Shown piece by piece: positions 45,271 to 56,031 of a DNA stretch of 64,000 bases. The stretch's first letter is position 1. Each line of letters opens with the position of its first letter. The notes under the pieces were generated by a model, which saw nothing but the letters and a program-made list of their open reading frames with translations, ran no database searches and was not told the origin of the DNA. The stretch spans positions 82,056,076-82,120,075 of the forward strand of contig JAKGHH010000002.1 of the NCBI GenBank assembly GCA_022828595.1, given 5' to 3'. Origin of the DNA: Nelumbo lutea. Lineage: Eukaryota > Streptophyta > Magnoliopsida > Proteales > Nelumbonaceae. Both the position numbers and the translations under genes were made by a program.

Positions 45271-46102
45271 ACTTCCTTACCTGTTAGAAGTGTGATGAGT
45301 TTTCCTCTTTTTAGCTGCCAACTTGGCAGATATGAATAGAGGCCTTTTGTCTGTTCCGTCGGTTGCTAGGTTGATTTCTTCCAGTGGCTCCTCTATTGTG
45401 TCAATAGAATCTGTTATGCACCTGGGAGGTGCTCTGGCTTCATCGCAATATTCCAAGACATCATCTCGTGGCACCTGTTGTTGTACATGTCACTATATGT
45501 TCCATATTTATTTATTTGTGTTTAAAAGGGTTTTGGTTAAATATTGTACCTTTGTGTCATGCCTAGTGGTGGGACTTTTATGTGATGGTAGGACCATTGC
45601 GACATTGTTTTGCGATGTAGTAAAATGGTACTGGTTAAAACATTACTCATGATTTTTGTTAGAAAGTTACAACAACTAGATAAATATGTATTTGATTTTG
45701 AAAAATATTAATAACTGATCATACATTAGGTGGCAATTCTCTTTTTTTTTTTTTTGAAAAACAAGATTTATGCTATGCTGCGATAAAGTCATGCAAATCA
45801 TTATATATTGTAGAATCATACCTCGGGGTTCACCTTCTTGGTTGTCGGTGGTTTGTCGCCCTCATGGTCCTCGACTATGGTGTAGTAATCGTTCCCGTTG
45901 CTTCCTGTTACTCGTATGCATCTACTTCTCTTCTTACATTCTGAGGTTTCCACGAGCTTATTCTCTGGTGGATGAGGCAACACGATTCCTTCTTCCTTGG
46001 CTATCTTTGTCTCACCATCATCTCCCAGCTCTGTGAAGAAAATGGCCACCTATAGGTGCATCTCGGATTTGTCAAAAGGTGCTTAGGTGGCTAAGATTCT
46101 TA
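45271..46102 (-). pseudogene. Tat-1 protease-RT connection
   Basis: Two readable parts. 45277-45474 has EEPLEEINLATDGTDKRPLF and ISAKLAAK, the acidic segment that stands before RT in Tat-like elements. 45816-46049 encodes a charged linker. The 340 bp between them are AT-rich with an 13-T run near 45740 and no coding match, either a decayed linker or a small unrecognised insertion. Confidence 0.65.
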
Positions 46103-46534
46103 TCAATGATAGGAAGTCCTTCCTGTGATTACCCGGAACTCTTGTGAGATGTTGAGCGGGCCTATTGCTATTGGTAGCTCAATTGATCCATCGATGATGG
46201 ACGGGTTTTTGTTGAAGTCTATCACCTCTAACGGTAATCCCTTGATATCCTCTTTACGGACGTTCATCAGCACTAGCGTGTGGACAAAAATGAGATTGAC
46301 GGAGCTTCCCTGGTCAACCATCATTCTTTTCATGTCAAAGCCCCCTATTTTCGCCATTATGAACAGGGGCCGATTGTGATGGGGGTCAGCGGCCAAATGT
46401 CTTCTGCCGTGAATTCTGCACCACTGTGATCATGGCTAGAGGGTTGTAGTGGATATTGGAATACTTCCGTCAGTGCCCTGGTGGCCAGCTTTTGCGTTGT
46501 TGTGTTGGCCCCAAGATTGGTGAGGAACTGTTGT
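46103..46534 (-). pseudogene. Tat-1 aspartic protease
   Basis: The 97-codon frame includes FIMAKIGGFDMKRMMVDQGS and SVNLI, the gypsy protease active-site block (usually D-x-G-S-S), then the flap region and LPIAIGPLNISQEFRV. A one-base shift near 46390 separates it from its upstream part, which continues to 46534. There a solo LTR splits it from gag; the frame resumes at 48040 when the LTR and one GTTGT are removed. Confidence 0.83.
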
Positions 46535-48034
46535 TGATGAGAGTAGAATTTATCATATTTTTATCCCCAATTATTCTGTCTTTTATACTAATTTAGTATC
46601 TAATTGGACTCATATTTCTTGTATTTTGATCCAGGGTATGAAAGAAGGCATCAAGAGCAAAGAAAGACAAATCGGATGACTTTTTACAGTTTCGATATTG
46701 TTCAATGATCTGGGCCTAACTCGCGTCTCTGAACTCCGAATGGGCTGATTCAAGATCCACTTCAAAGATAAGAGAAAAAGTCACAACTTTCATTTTTTGT
46801 GCTTTTGCAGATTCGGCCTGAATCAAAGTCAATTCTGGGCCCGAAGTCGCAGAAAATTCACAGGAAGGCCCAATCCGCAGTTGAAGCCCAACTCGCAGAA
46901 AAGCCTGGCTAAAGCCCAATTCGCAAAGGAGGTCTATTACGAATCCAAGAATAAGAAACTAAGAAGAATCCTTCTAGATCCAAATTCTTGATGTAATCTT
47001 AGAGTGAAAAAGGGATTGAGTTCAAGAGATAAAGAGATAAGATTAGAATTAGGATAGGACTTTCTATTTCTTGTAAAGATCAACTTCAAGACCACCCCCT
47101 CCCCTTTAATCTATATAAAGGAGGGGGCGGAGCAGATTTAGGGATCACTTGATCATTGAATCACTCAATTTCTGATTTAGATCAAGAAGCAATGAGCAAT
47201 CAGTCAAGAAGGGTTCAAGAAAGGTTCAAGAATTCAAGAAACTTCAAGAAGAAGGTGGCGGCAAGAAGAGGAAATCTCAGTACCATGGGTGAATTCAAGA
47301 GTTCTTTCTTCCCCTTTGTTTGCTTTAATTCTTCCATCATGAACTGATTTGTTTCTTGCTAGGGCTGAGGAAAGCCTAATCATGTTAATTAATATATTTT
47401 TATCTTTATGATTTATTCAATATTGTGATTTTCATATAGTTTATGAATTATTGTGCTTATTGCAATTAAGAGCTTGGCCACCTCTTAATTGATTTGAGTT
47501 ATGTGAATGAATCGAGAGAGGAATTCACATAATCGACTGAATAATTCATAGTGTGAATTGAATGGTATATAGAAATATATATACATGATTCATCTGAATC
47601 TAATGGTTTTCTTGGACTTAATGCACTTCCATCTTGAGAGCTCTACTCGAGAGATTGAAGGGTTACCTGATGGGCGTAGGTTTAGTATATCTCGAGAGAG
47701 AATATTAAATAAATTTGGGAAAATCTCAGCTTATGGGAAGGACAATTAGTCTTGGATAATTGGACCCAACAATATTCATTACATTGGTTAGGTGGACCAA
47801 AAGCCCTAGCAATTTCATCATTTGCAAATTCGATTAAGTGATCACCCTTGTTTTTATTTTCTATGTTCCAATTTTATTTTCGGTAGTTCTTGCTCAATCC
47901 TAAATTTTGATTGTCCAAATAATTAGGGAAAATTGTGATTCTAATACTTATTTTGTTAAATCCCCGTGAGAACGATATTATTATACTACTTAATAACTAG
48001 TACACTTGCTAGGGTTATATATTTATAGCTATCA
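46535..48034 (+). mobile_element. Gypsy-type solo LTR with perfect TSD
   Basis: 1500 bp from TGATGAGAG to ...GCTATCA, flanked by GTTGT on both sides (46530-46534 and 48035-48039). It has a TATA-like box CTATATAAAGG at 47111-47121 and a CCCGTGAGAACGATATTATT block near its end, as is common at the 3' end of plant gypsy LTRs; both indicate plus orientation. No copy of this family is seen elsewhere in the window. It inserted into Tat-1 gag-protease. Confidence 0.9.
47111..47121 (+). promoter_or_regulatory. TATA-like box of gypsy solo LTR
   Basis: CTATATAAAGG followed by GAGGGGGCGG; it fits the U3 promoter of the LTR. Confidence 0.55.
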
Positions 48035-49494
48035 GTTGTAGTTCTTCACTCTGCTCTAATTTCTCTATTAGTTCGTCATATTGGTACTGACTAGTTTCTC
48101 TGACCACGTTGACACTTCCTCCCTGGGCATGGGCTAGGAGGGGATTGGTTTCCATACGAGTTGGATCCTTTTTCATGAATTGGTCTAACTTCACCTTCTC
48201 TACGAACAACCTTCTCAGTGTAAAACAGTCCATCAGATCATGGTGTGGAGTTTGGTGGCAATTACACCATCTCCTACTGCGCTCATCTTTCTCTGGGTCT
48301 ACTCCTAGTGATGGTGGTGGTAGGTTGATCATTATCATGACCACCTCCTCCCTCATACAAGGGAAGGGGGTACGATCCTCTTTCCTTGGGCATTATCGCG
48401 CTGATATGGCCCTTGCCTAGTTCCTCCGTTGTTCTTGGGTCTCCTGTCAACTACATACGCCTCTTTCCATTATATGGGGAGGTGTCTTTGATGGTTCGTG
48501 CCATCCTCTCCATGCACCTCCAGAGTTGGCTGAAGGTTTTGACTTCAACGTTCTCGATACCGATCCTAAAAGTAGAGCGCATGCCTTGTATGCACTGCTC
48601 GATGAAGCTTTTCTTGGTAACGTGTTCATCAAAGACGGAATGCTTGAGCTTCTGAAATCTCATAGCATAGGCCAGAAGATATTCCCCTAGCCCTTGCACT
48701 ACGTTCCGTAGGTCGACCATTGTCAGCTTTCTCTCTAGGGTGAACCATTTTGATGGGAACATTTTGGCCTGTTTACCCCATAAATCGATTATCCCGAGGG
48801 TGAGACTTATGAACTATGTATATGCTGGGGCGGTTAAAGATTTTGGGAACTCGCATACCTTGAAGTCCCCATCAAGAGCAAAGGAACTGAGGATGTCCTC
48901 GAACTTGTTGATGTGTTCCTGCAGGCTACCTCTCTGTCCATTGTATTGTGGCCATTGCCAAGTAGGAGTGTACCCAATGGGGTAGGGCTTGTATAGAATA
49001 CGATTAGAATAAGACTTTTGTAAGACAACTGAATCCTAGGCTTGGCTGTGGCTTTCAACCACTAGCCCTTGGACGTATTCCCTCAGCTCGTCTCAATTGA
49101 GAGGGGTCTCTGCTATTGGGTAAGTGTAGGGGAAAGGCATGAAACTAGTGGGCAAGTTGGTGGTCGGTCTGGGTTGGGGTTGGGTTGGTACTATCGAGCT
49201 GCTTTGGGGCAACGGGTGTAGGGTTGGAGACATGGTGGCGGGAGTTTGTTCATTTTAAGCTGAATGGTTGAGTAGGATCTAGAGGGCGCTCTTTTTTCCT
49301 CTTGGCTCTTCTTAAGTTTCCTGAATCGGTCTTTGAAGAGCGCCTCAAACCTGCAGACCTTGTTTGATAGTATCTCGATATCAGCTAGGATGGGTGTTTC
49401 CATCTTAGGCTGGTTTTCGATTCCAAGGTTGCTATTATCCTGAGTGCTGCTCTACTCCTCAGGAATGGTGGTGAGGTTGTATCTTCTCAAGGCC
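48035..49494 (-). pseudogene. Tat-1 gag
   Basis: Starts MALRRYNLTTIPEE at 49494 on the minus strand and is broken at once by a TAG at about 49450. Downstream readable parts are ETPILADIEILSNKVCRFEA (49403 downwards, predicted helical), a capsid region with WFTLERKLTMVDLRNVVQGL and FIEQCIQGM (48762-48451), and the C-terminal finger CNCHQTPHHDLMDCFTLR near 48255, a C-x2-C-x4-H-x4-C-like pattern. Multiple frame changes separate them. The element family is Ty3/gypsy; Tat-like is likely. Confidence 0.8.
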
Positions 49495-49955
49495 ATTTCT
49501 CTATGATCAAAGATGAAACAAAAGATTCTACTGTAGAAGGGGAGAGGCTTGGTTGGAAGACAATCTCTTTGAAAGACAGAGAAAGGCATATGAGTAGGGA
49601 AATGGGGTCTCAGGATTAATGGCCTAAGAATGGGAGAATTGGGGAGTATTTTGCGAGTGCTCGGTAACAAAATGCTCAAGATTGGATGAATTCCAGTACG
49701 AGGAGGATCCCTATTTATGGAGGAGATCCTGAGATCCTAAAAGGTATTAGGATAAAGGCATTTATGATGTATCAGGAAAGAGAATATTTGATTTGCTGTT
49801 AATTATAAAGTGCACTACAAGGGTTTCGCTACATGTCTCATGAGGATTCCCTCGAGGATCGGCATTCTTTTTCCCCAAGATTCCTCATTGCTCATGTGTG
49901 CTACTTCCTTTTGTGTAATTTAATTAACCAAAGGGGCCTCTGATGATGTCACCAC
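49495..49955 (-). repeat. Tat-1 upstream region, probably 5' LTR part
   Basis: Non-coding. On the minus strand it contains CCATAAATAGGG (near 49712-49723), a TATA-like box about 220 bp before gag, followed by sequence like R/U5. I see no clear primer site, so LTR limits are uncertain. It is cut at 49956 by Copia-G. Confidence 0.45.
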
Positions 49956-51675
49956 TGAAGGGAAGGGAGATCCATCATATGGAAGGCCGAACCATGTAGG
50001 AAGGCTAGCCAAAATTTTAAAAATCTCTTTTCCCTTTGGGCAATCCTATTCCCAGTTTTAGAAAAACCGCATTCTTCAAGGATCATTCTTGAAACAAACC
50101 AGACCAAATCTAAACCAAAGATTAAGGAGAGAGATATCTGATATGGAATCCATGCAAATACTACTCCCAATGTAGGTGTTCATGCCCAAAGAGAGTGTCA
50201 AATCCGTCCTCCACTGAAGATGACATAGCTTAGGATGAGGTAGGATTAGCAAGGAGGTTCTTTAGCAAGAACCCCAATTCTTCAGCAAGAATCACACCAA
50301 TGATGTGAGCACAGCTTCAAGATTATTTCTTCTAGCAACAACAAAGAGAAAAAAACAGAACCGAGAATAGAGTGCCCTATAAAGAGAATTCGCCCTCCTA
50401 TTTATAATCTTCTTTTGGATCAGCTTCCTAATCTGATTAGGGAAGAATTCCTTTGATTCAAATATGTATTTGAATATGGACTCTTAAATGGATAATACTT
50501 ATCTTACCCATCAGCTTATTCTATTCTAATTAAAAATCCAATTCACCACCTTTTATTTAATCTAATTAAATGCCCAATTCGATGTGGGCTTTTAAGGCCC
50601 ATTAAGCTTTGAGGCTCACTTCCTTTAACTATTAGCTAATTTGGTTCTCTTTGTATGGTGTGGGACCCTATCATTAATCTCCACATCAGCCATAGCCTAG
50701 CCTATATTACAAGGCCTGGCTGAATTCACTACTGAATACAATGAACCCCTGAGTCCATCAATATGGACTCTTAATGGGTCCAATGTTTACACTAAATGGT
50801 CCTTGGGTCCAGTCATCTTATGAATGCCCAAGGACTGTGGGCAGACGTGAGATTAGGCCATCAGGTTTATTATCCCTAAATGGTCTTACATTTAACCTCT
50901 CAGCCCTTAATTATCATACACTACCAGACAAGAGAGGAACTCTCCCTCGACTGTAAGGTACAGTGTTGTACTCTCTACTCACATGGATCCCGAGAATTAA
51001 AACATTTTTGCAAACAATTTGAAACCATAATATATTTATGCATATCTTTATATAAATATATTTTTCAGGACAAATTTTAAACACATTTGAAATCCACCGT
51101 TGGCAGTTTAGGCTTCCATCAAAGAGAGTGCATTCCCCGATCATTCACTTTGTCCGACAAAGGGGCTGATCGTGTCACTATGATTGTCCACTCAAGTGAA
51201 TTCTCAAACTATCCCAACATTCCCAGGTTTTGACCCCTTCTAAGGATCTCTCTCACTGACACATCAAAGACATCTCAATCCGACACCTAGTGCAATACCA
51301 AACTCGAGTCTAGGAGTCAAGTGTAACATTCCAATTTTTCCCATCTATCTCCAAGGTCCTGGGCACTACTGGAATCTAGTCCTGTTTAGGGTATCAAGAA
51401 ATCCCACACTATATGTACCTCAGGTCTCACCCAGGCAGCTGAGACAAGCCACCCCAACCAACTTGGCAGCACATCAATGTCAGTCTTGGTAGGATAAATC
51501 TCCCCAGATCTATCCAACGACTGTAAAGATTCCAAACTAATAGGAGTCTTATAATTGTCTAGTTTAAGGGTATTACACAGTAACACTTCATAATAACATT
51601 AATCAATTATGGACTTCTATTCATTTACAATAAATGACAACAAATACATCAATATGATTGGAGCACTGTCTAACA
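49956..51675 (-). repeat. Copia-G 3' LTR
   Basis: Minus orientation, TGTTAGACAG at 51675 to ...TTCCCTTCA at 49956, 1720 bp. TATA-like ATTATAAATAGG lies at 50398-50409 on the minus strand. Shorter than the family by several small losses. Confidence 0.88.
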
Positions 51676-51688
51676 ACTCCCACTTGCA

Positions 51689-52225
51689 CTTAGGTCCAAT
51701 CGGGTATAAGCCGGAGTCCCATATTAACCACGTGTTTCTCAAACACTTTCTGTGTTAGTAGCCTAGTCAATGGGTCTGCTACATTTTTCGTTGATGCTAC
51801 CTTCTGAATTAGGACACTTCCTCTTCCAACTATCTCTTACAGAACATGGTACTTCCTCTCGATGTGCTTCGACTTCGAGTGGGCTCGTGGCTCCTTAGCC
51901 TGAGCAATGGCTCCAATGTTGTCACACAATAGTGGAATGGGTGATGTGCTGGATAGAACTACTCCTAATTCCTTAATCAACCTCTTCATCCATACAACTT
52001 CTTTGGCAGTTTCACTTGCGGCAATGTACTTGGCCTCGGTTGTGGAATCTACGGTGGACCCCTGTTTGCTGTTTTTTCCATCTAACTTCACACAATCCCA
52101 TCGTGAAGATATAAACAGATGTAGACTTTCAATCATCTTGGTCTGATTGGAAATTGGCATCAGTAAACCCTTAGATCTATAGTGAACTACCATTGAATAC
52201 CAGACAAAACTCTATTATCCTTCAA
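51689..52225 (-). pseudogene. Copia-G RNase H
   Basis: Readable from GSTVDSTTEAKYIAASE (near 52050) through LLCDNIGAIAQAKEPRAHSK and HIERKYHVL to a TAA at 51837-51839; similarity then continues to the LIPDWT end near 51690. The active-site TEAEY is TEAKY here. Frameshifts near 52070-52200 separate it from the RT part. Confidence 0.82.
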
Positions 52226-53399
52226 AGGTATTTTAGTATGGTTTTCATAGCGGTCCAGTGCTCCAGACCTGGGTTTGATTGGTATCTACTTACCTTACTC
52301 ACTACCTGAGCAATGTTAGGATGAGAGTACAGCATGCCATACATGATGATCCCTACAACTGAGGCATCGGGAATCTCTTTCATGCCCTCAATCTCTTCAA
52401 AAATCTTGGGAGACATACCCTTGGAGAGAGTGACTCCATGCCTGAAAGGAACATTTCCTTTCTTGGAGTTTTTCATATTGTATCTTTTGACAATTTTGTC
52501 AATGTAAGTAGACTGGGATAATCCTATTATCCTCTTCAATCTATCTCTATAGAGTTAAAGTCCCAATATATAGGAGGCTTCTCCAAGATTTTTCATGAAG
52601 AATTGCTATGAAAGTCATACTTTCCCCATAGTCAACATTCCTACATCATTCCCAATGAGTAGAATCCATCTACATATAGAACCAAGAATATAACCTTATC
52701 CCCACTGGTCTTCCTGTAAACATAGGGCTCATCCGGATTTTGCTCAAAGTCAAACTGTTTGATAGTAGAGTCAAACCGGATGTTCTAGCTCCTAAAAGCT
52801 TGCTTAAGTCCATATATGAATCGATTAAGTTTACATACCATGTTTTCCTGACCTACAGCAATGAATCCTTATGGTTGTTGCATGTAGATATCTTCAATAA
52901 AATCTCCATTCAGGAACACAGTTTTGACATCCATTTTCCAAATCCCATAGTCATGGTATGCTGCTACAACTAGTAGGATCCTAATGGATTTAAGCATGGC
53001 CATAGGCGAAAAGGTTTCCTCATTGTTGATTCCCTCTTTCTGAGTGTACCCTTTCGCCACAAGATGAGCCTTGTAGGTCTCAACCTTACCATTGGGGTTC
53101 TTCTTCCTCTTATAAATCCATTTGCAACCAATTGCTTTGACCCCAAGGGGTGGATCTACTAGAGTCCAGACTCCATTAGCCTCTATTGAGTCCATCTCAG
53201 CTCTCATGCCATCTACCCATTTCAAAGAATCTATGTCTAACATAGCTTCCGTATAAGTCATGAGGTCCTCCTCATTGTTCATGGCTTCCATCAAGCAACT
53301 TTCTTGATCATAGTCGTAACGAATTGTAGGCCTGGAAACCCAGGTAGATCTTATAGGTTGGTTAATTATGGAGCTTGTGGTACATATCCCACTACTCAT
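52226..53399 (-). pseudogene. Copia-G reverse transcriptase
   Basis: 53399-52869 is an open stretch of 176 codons with KARLVAKGYTQKEG-type sequence and WKMDVKTVFLNGDF (usually WQMDV). The catalytic YVDD site at about 52660-52675 carries a one-base deletion, so the frame is lost exactly at the active site. 52539-52222 holds the later SKKGNVPFRHGV and IAQVVSKVSRYQ segments. Confidence 0.85.
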
Positions 53400-54246
53400 A
53401 GGCTCTCCTCATCAAGAACAACTTCCTGAAGATGATCATCCAGGATGTAATCTTCCTCCAAGAAATGGGCATTTTGACTGTAAAACACCTTTTGCTCCTT
53501 AGGGTCATAGAATAAATAGCCTACAGATCTTTTGGGGTAACCTACAAATAGACAATGGCTGGTCTTGGATTCCAATTTGTCAGCACTTGTTCTTTTAACA
53601 TGTGTCGGACAACCCCAAACATTCAAGTGTCTCAGAATTGGTTTATTTCTAGTCCATAGCCCATAGGAAGTCTTAGGAATGGATTTGGTTGGAACTCTAT
53701 TCAACACGTATATTGCAGTCTCCAATACATACCCCCAAAGGATGTAGACAATTCTGAGTGGATGAGAAGTGATCAGACCATATCTAACAGGGTCCAATTT
53801 CTCCTCTCCAATACACTATTTTATTGTGGTGTAGCAGGATGATCCAGTTGTGAAACAATCCCATTATCCTTTAAGTAACCCCTGAATTCGTCGGATAGAT
53901 ATTCGCCTCCTCGGTCTGATCGAAAGGCTTTAATATTTCTCTCTAACTATTTCTCAACCTCTTGTCTAAATTCTTTGAACTTTTCAAATGACTCAAACTT
54001 GTGTTTCATTAGGTACACATAACCATACCATGAGTAATCATCGGTAAAAGTTATAAAATAAACGTGTTGGTTACGTGTCCTAACATTCAAGGGACCACAT
54101 ACATCAGTATGTATAAGGTCAAGTGTGCCTATAGATCTATTAGGCTTTCCCGTAAATGGCCATTTAATCATCTTACCCTCAAGGAAAGGTTCACAAGTTA
54201 GAAGATATTCTAGAGTTAGAAAATCCAAAGGGCTATCATTTACCAA
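53396..54246 (-). pseudogene. Copia-G integrase
   Basis: 54246-53947 carries the finger end (CEPFLEGKM), the first core Asp (HTDVCGPLNVRT) and TDDYSWYGYVYLM. A gap of broken frame (53800-53946) includes the second Asp region and the third acid, which is still Glu in LERRN near 53810. 53797-53396 carries the C-terminal part with LWTRNKPILRHLNVWGC. Frameshifts on both sides of the core. Confidence 0.83.
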
Positions 54247-54279
54247 TCTTGTGATACGTTCTAAATTAATATGGGCAAG

Positions 54280-54960
54280 TCAGTAATGCCACAAGCACAT
54301 GGGATTAACTATTTCATGTGTTCTTTTCTTGGGGACATTATCCGATGTAGTTTTAGTTAAATTTGTTTCTAGAGAAGCATGGAGTACATAGAGACCTTTC
54401 TCAAGCTCTCCATATGCGAGAAATTTGTTATTCCTTTTGATAGTAATCACATTACTAAAAAGAACAATATAACCATCCACACATAGTTTTGAAACAAAAA
54501 TCAAATTTCTTCTCAAATTGGATATATAAAGACAATCTTTTAATGTAATAATTCCTTCTTAAAATACAATTCTATAGTTCTTATAACTATAGTTGCAACA
54601 CTTGTAGAAGTCCCCAAGTAAAGTATCACTTCCTCATCATTTAGCCTTCTACTTGTCTTGAACCCTTGCAGTGTATTACACGCATGACTAGAAGCCCCGA
54701 AGTCAATACACCATGATGCAGAAGTAACCAACATATTGGTTTCTATGACAAAGGATTCAAAATTACCGTGTTTCTTGGTCTCCAGATATTGAGGATAATT
54801 CCTCTTCCAATGGTCGGTCTACTTGCAAAAGTGACATGCATCTAATGCCTTGTCCTTCCTCTGCTTTTTTGACTTGCTAGTCTTTTTCTGAGGCTTTTTC
54901 TTTGCCTTCCTCTTCTTATTATCCGAATTGCCACCTTCAACAAGCATGGCTATCGATTTA
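54280..54960 (-). pseudogene. Copia-G protease and GAG-pre-integrase
   Basis: 54734-54540 encodes protease start WCIDFGASSHACNTLQGFKT, with Phe replacing Ser of the DSG triad. 54516-54280 is the MRRNLIFVSKLCVDGY segment. Upstream of 54760 the gag zinc knuckle is recognisable but contains a stop (WKRNYPQ-like, first His/Cys ligands partly lost). Confidence 0.8.
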
Positions 54961-55596
54961 TCCTTCTTAATCAATTCTGTAGCCCTCTACAATATATTGT
55001 TGAGTTCCTAATGGCTAACATTTAGCTTATTCATGTTGTAGTTCATGATAAACTGATTGAAGGAGGGAGGCAAAGAGTTTAGGATGGCATCAACTATGGT
55101 GACATGATCTAGCCTTGACCTGAGTGCCTCTAGTTCATTGATGTAACTCATCATCTTAAAACAATGGTCATGAACCATCTGGCTCTCAGCCATTTTAGCG
55201 GTCATAAACAGTTTGAAGAACTTTTGTCAAGTAGAACGATTTTGTTCTTCATACATGGTCCTTAGACTATCCAAAATATCCTTTGGACACTTCAATCTAA
55301 TTGAATTGTCTCTACATCGGATTGTCGAGGGAGGCTATGATCTAGCACCGGGCAAGAGAATTCTTATCTTCCAATTCTTGATACTCTCTCCAACGTGCCT
55401 CAGAAGTCCTATCACCTAGATGATTTGGAGTAGGATTCTTAGCAACCTTGCCCAATTTCTCAGACATTAACACCAGCTTAAGGTTACAAAACCAGTCATC
55501 ATAGTTTGGGCCCTTAAGGTTGTTATCATCCAACAACTTGGTGAATTGTCCATTTGCCATTTCTGATAAAAGGCGAAGAAGATTATTAGTCCACAA
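54961..55596 (-). pseudogene. Copia-G gag
   Basis: 55596-55342 encodes the N-terminus with MANGQFTKLLDDNNLKGPNY; the frame stops where CYII is expected (TAC changed to TAG). A further TAG at 55312-55314 is at the same codon as in Copia-C and Copia-H. 55205-55008 encodes MVHDHCFKMMSYINELEALR and the helical segment to NYNMNKLNVSH. Confidence 0.85.
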
Positions 55597-56031
55597 CCTA
55601 AATTAATTCTTGTTTGATATGACTTTTAATCTATGTTCCATTTCCATTTGTTCATCTCTGAGATTTCCTTCCTTTCTTAGTGACGAAGATTGCGAAGTAT
55701 GTCTCTAGAAATGTGGGAAATCGCATACAGTGCATGGAGCCAACTATTTCAATTGCATAACCTTACCTCCTTCTGTGAAGGATCATACCCACTCATCTTA
55801 TGAGCTTTCCCTTTGGCCTCTATCAGACAAGGTTCATTGTCATTTTAGGCTAAACCTTTCTGTCCAGTAAGTGCTTACCCATCATATTCGTGAACGTCAA
55901 GGTACCATGAGAGAGTCTTCCATTTTAGGAAAGGCCCCTCCCACATCGATCTATGACACCCCTATCATCTTATCAAAAAATCTATCAGACCAAATAGAAA
56001 ATGGATAGCCCAATTTTATGGTGCATCTCCT
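55597..56031 (-). other. Copia-G leader, part
   Basis: Homologous to 11719-12160 of Copia-C. Ends where Copia-H begins. No coding frame. Confidence 0.8.

Larger units (their letters stand above)
49956..56031 (-). mobile_element. Copia-G, interrupted by Copia-H
   Basis: Minus-strand copia element: 3' LTR 49956-51675, polypurine tract 51676-51688, RNase H, RT, integrase, protease, gag, and leader to 56031. There Copia-H is inserted in the opposite direction. The leader homology to Copia-C continues right up to the junction (GGTGCATCTCCT). The rest of the leader, primer site and 5' LTR should lie beyond the right edge of the window. Confidence 0.9.

Noticed and set aside
26601..49494. Endogenous pararetrovirus
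   Set aside because: An integrase with the gypsy finger and core is present and the order is gag-protease-RT-RNase H-integrase, with no movement protein seen; a Ty3/gypsy element fits better.
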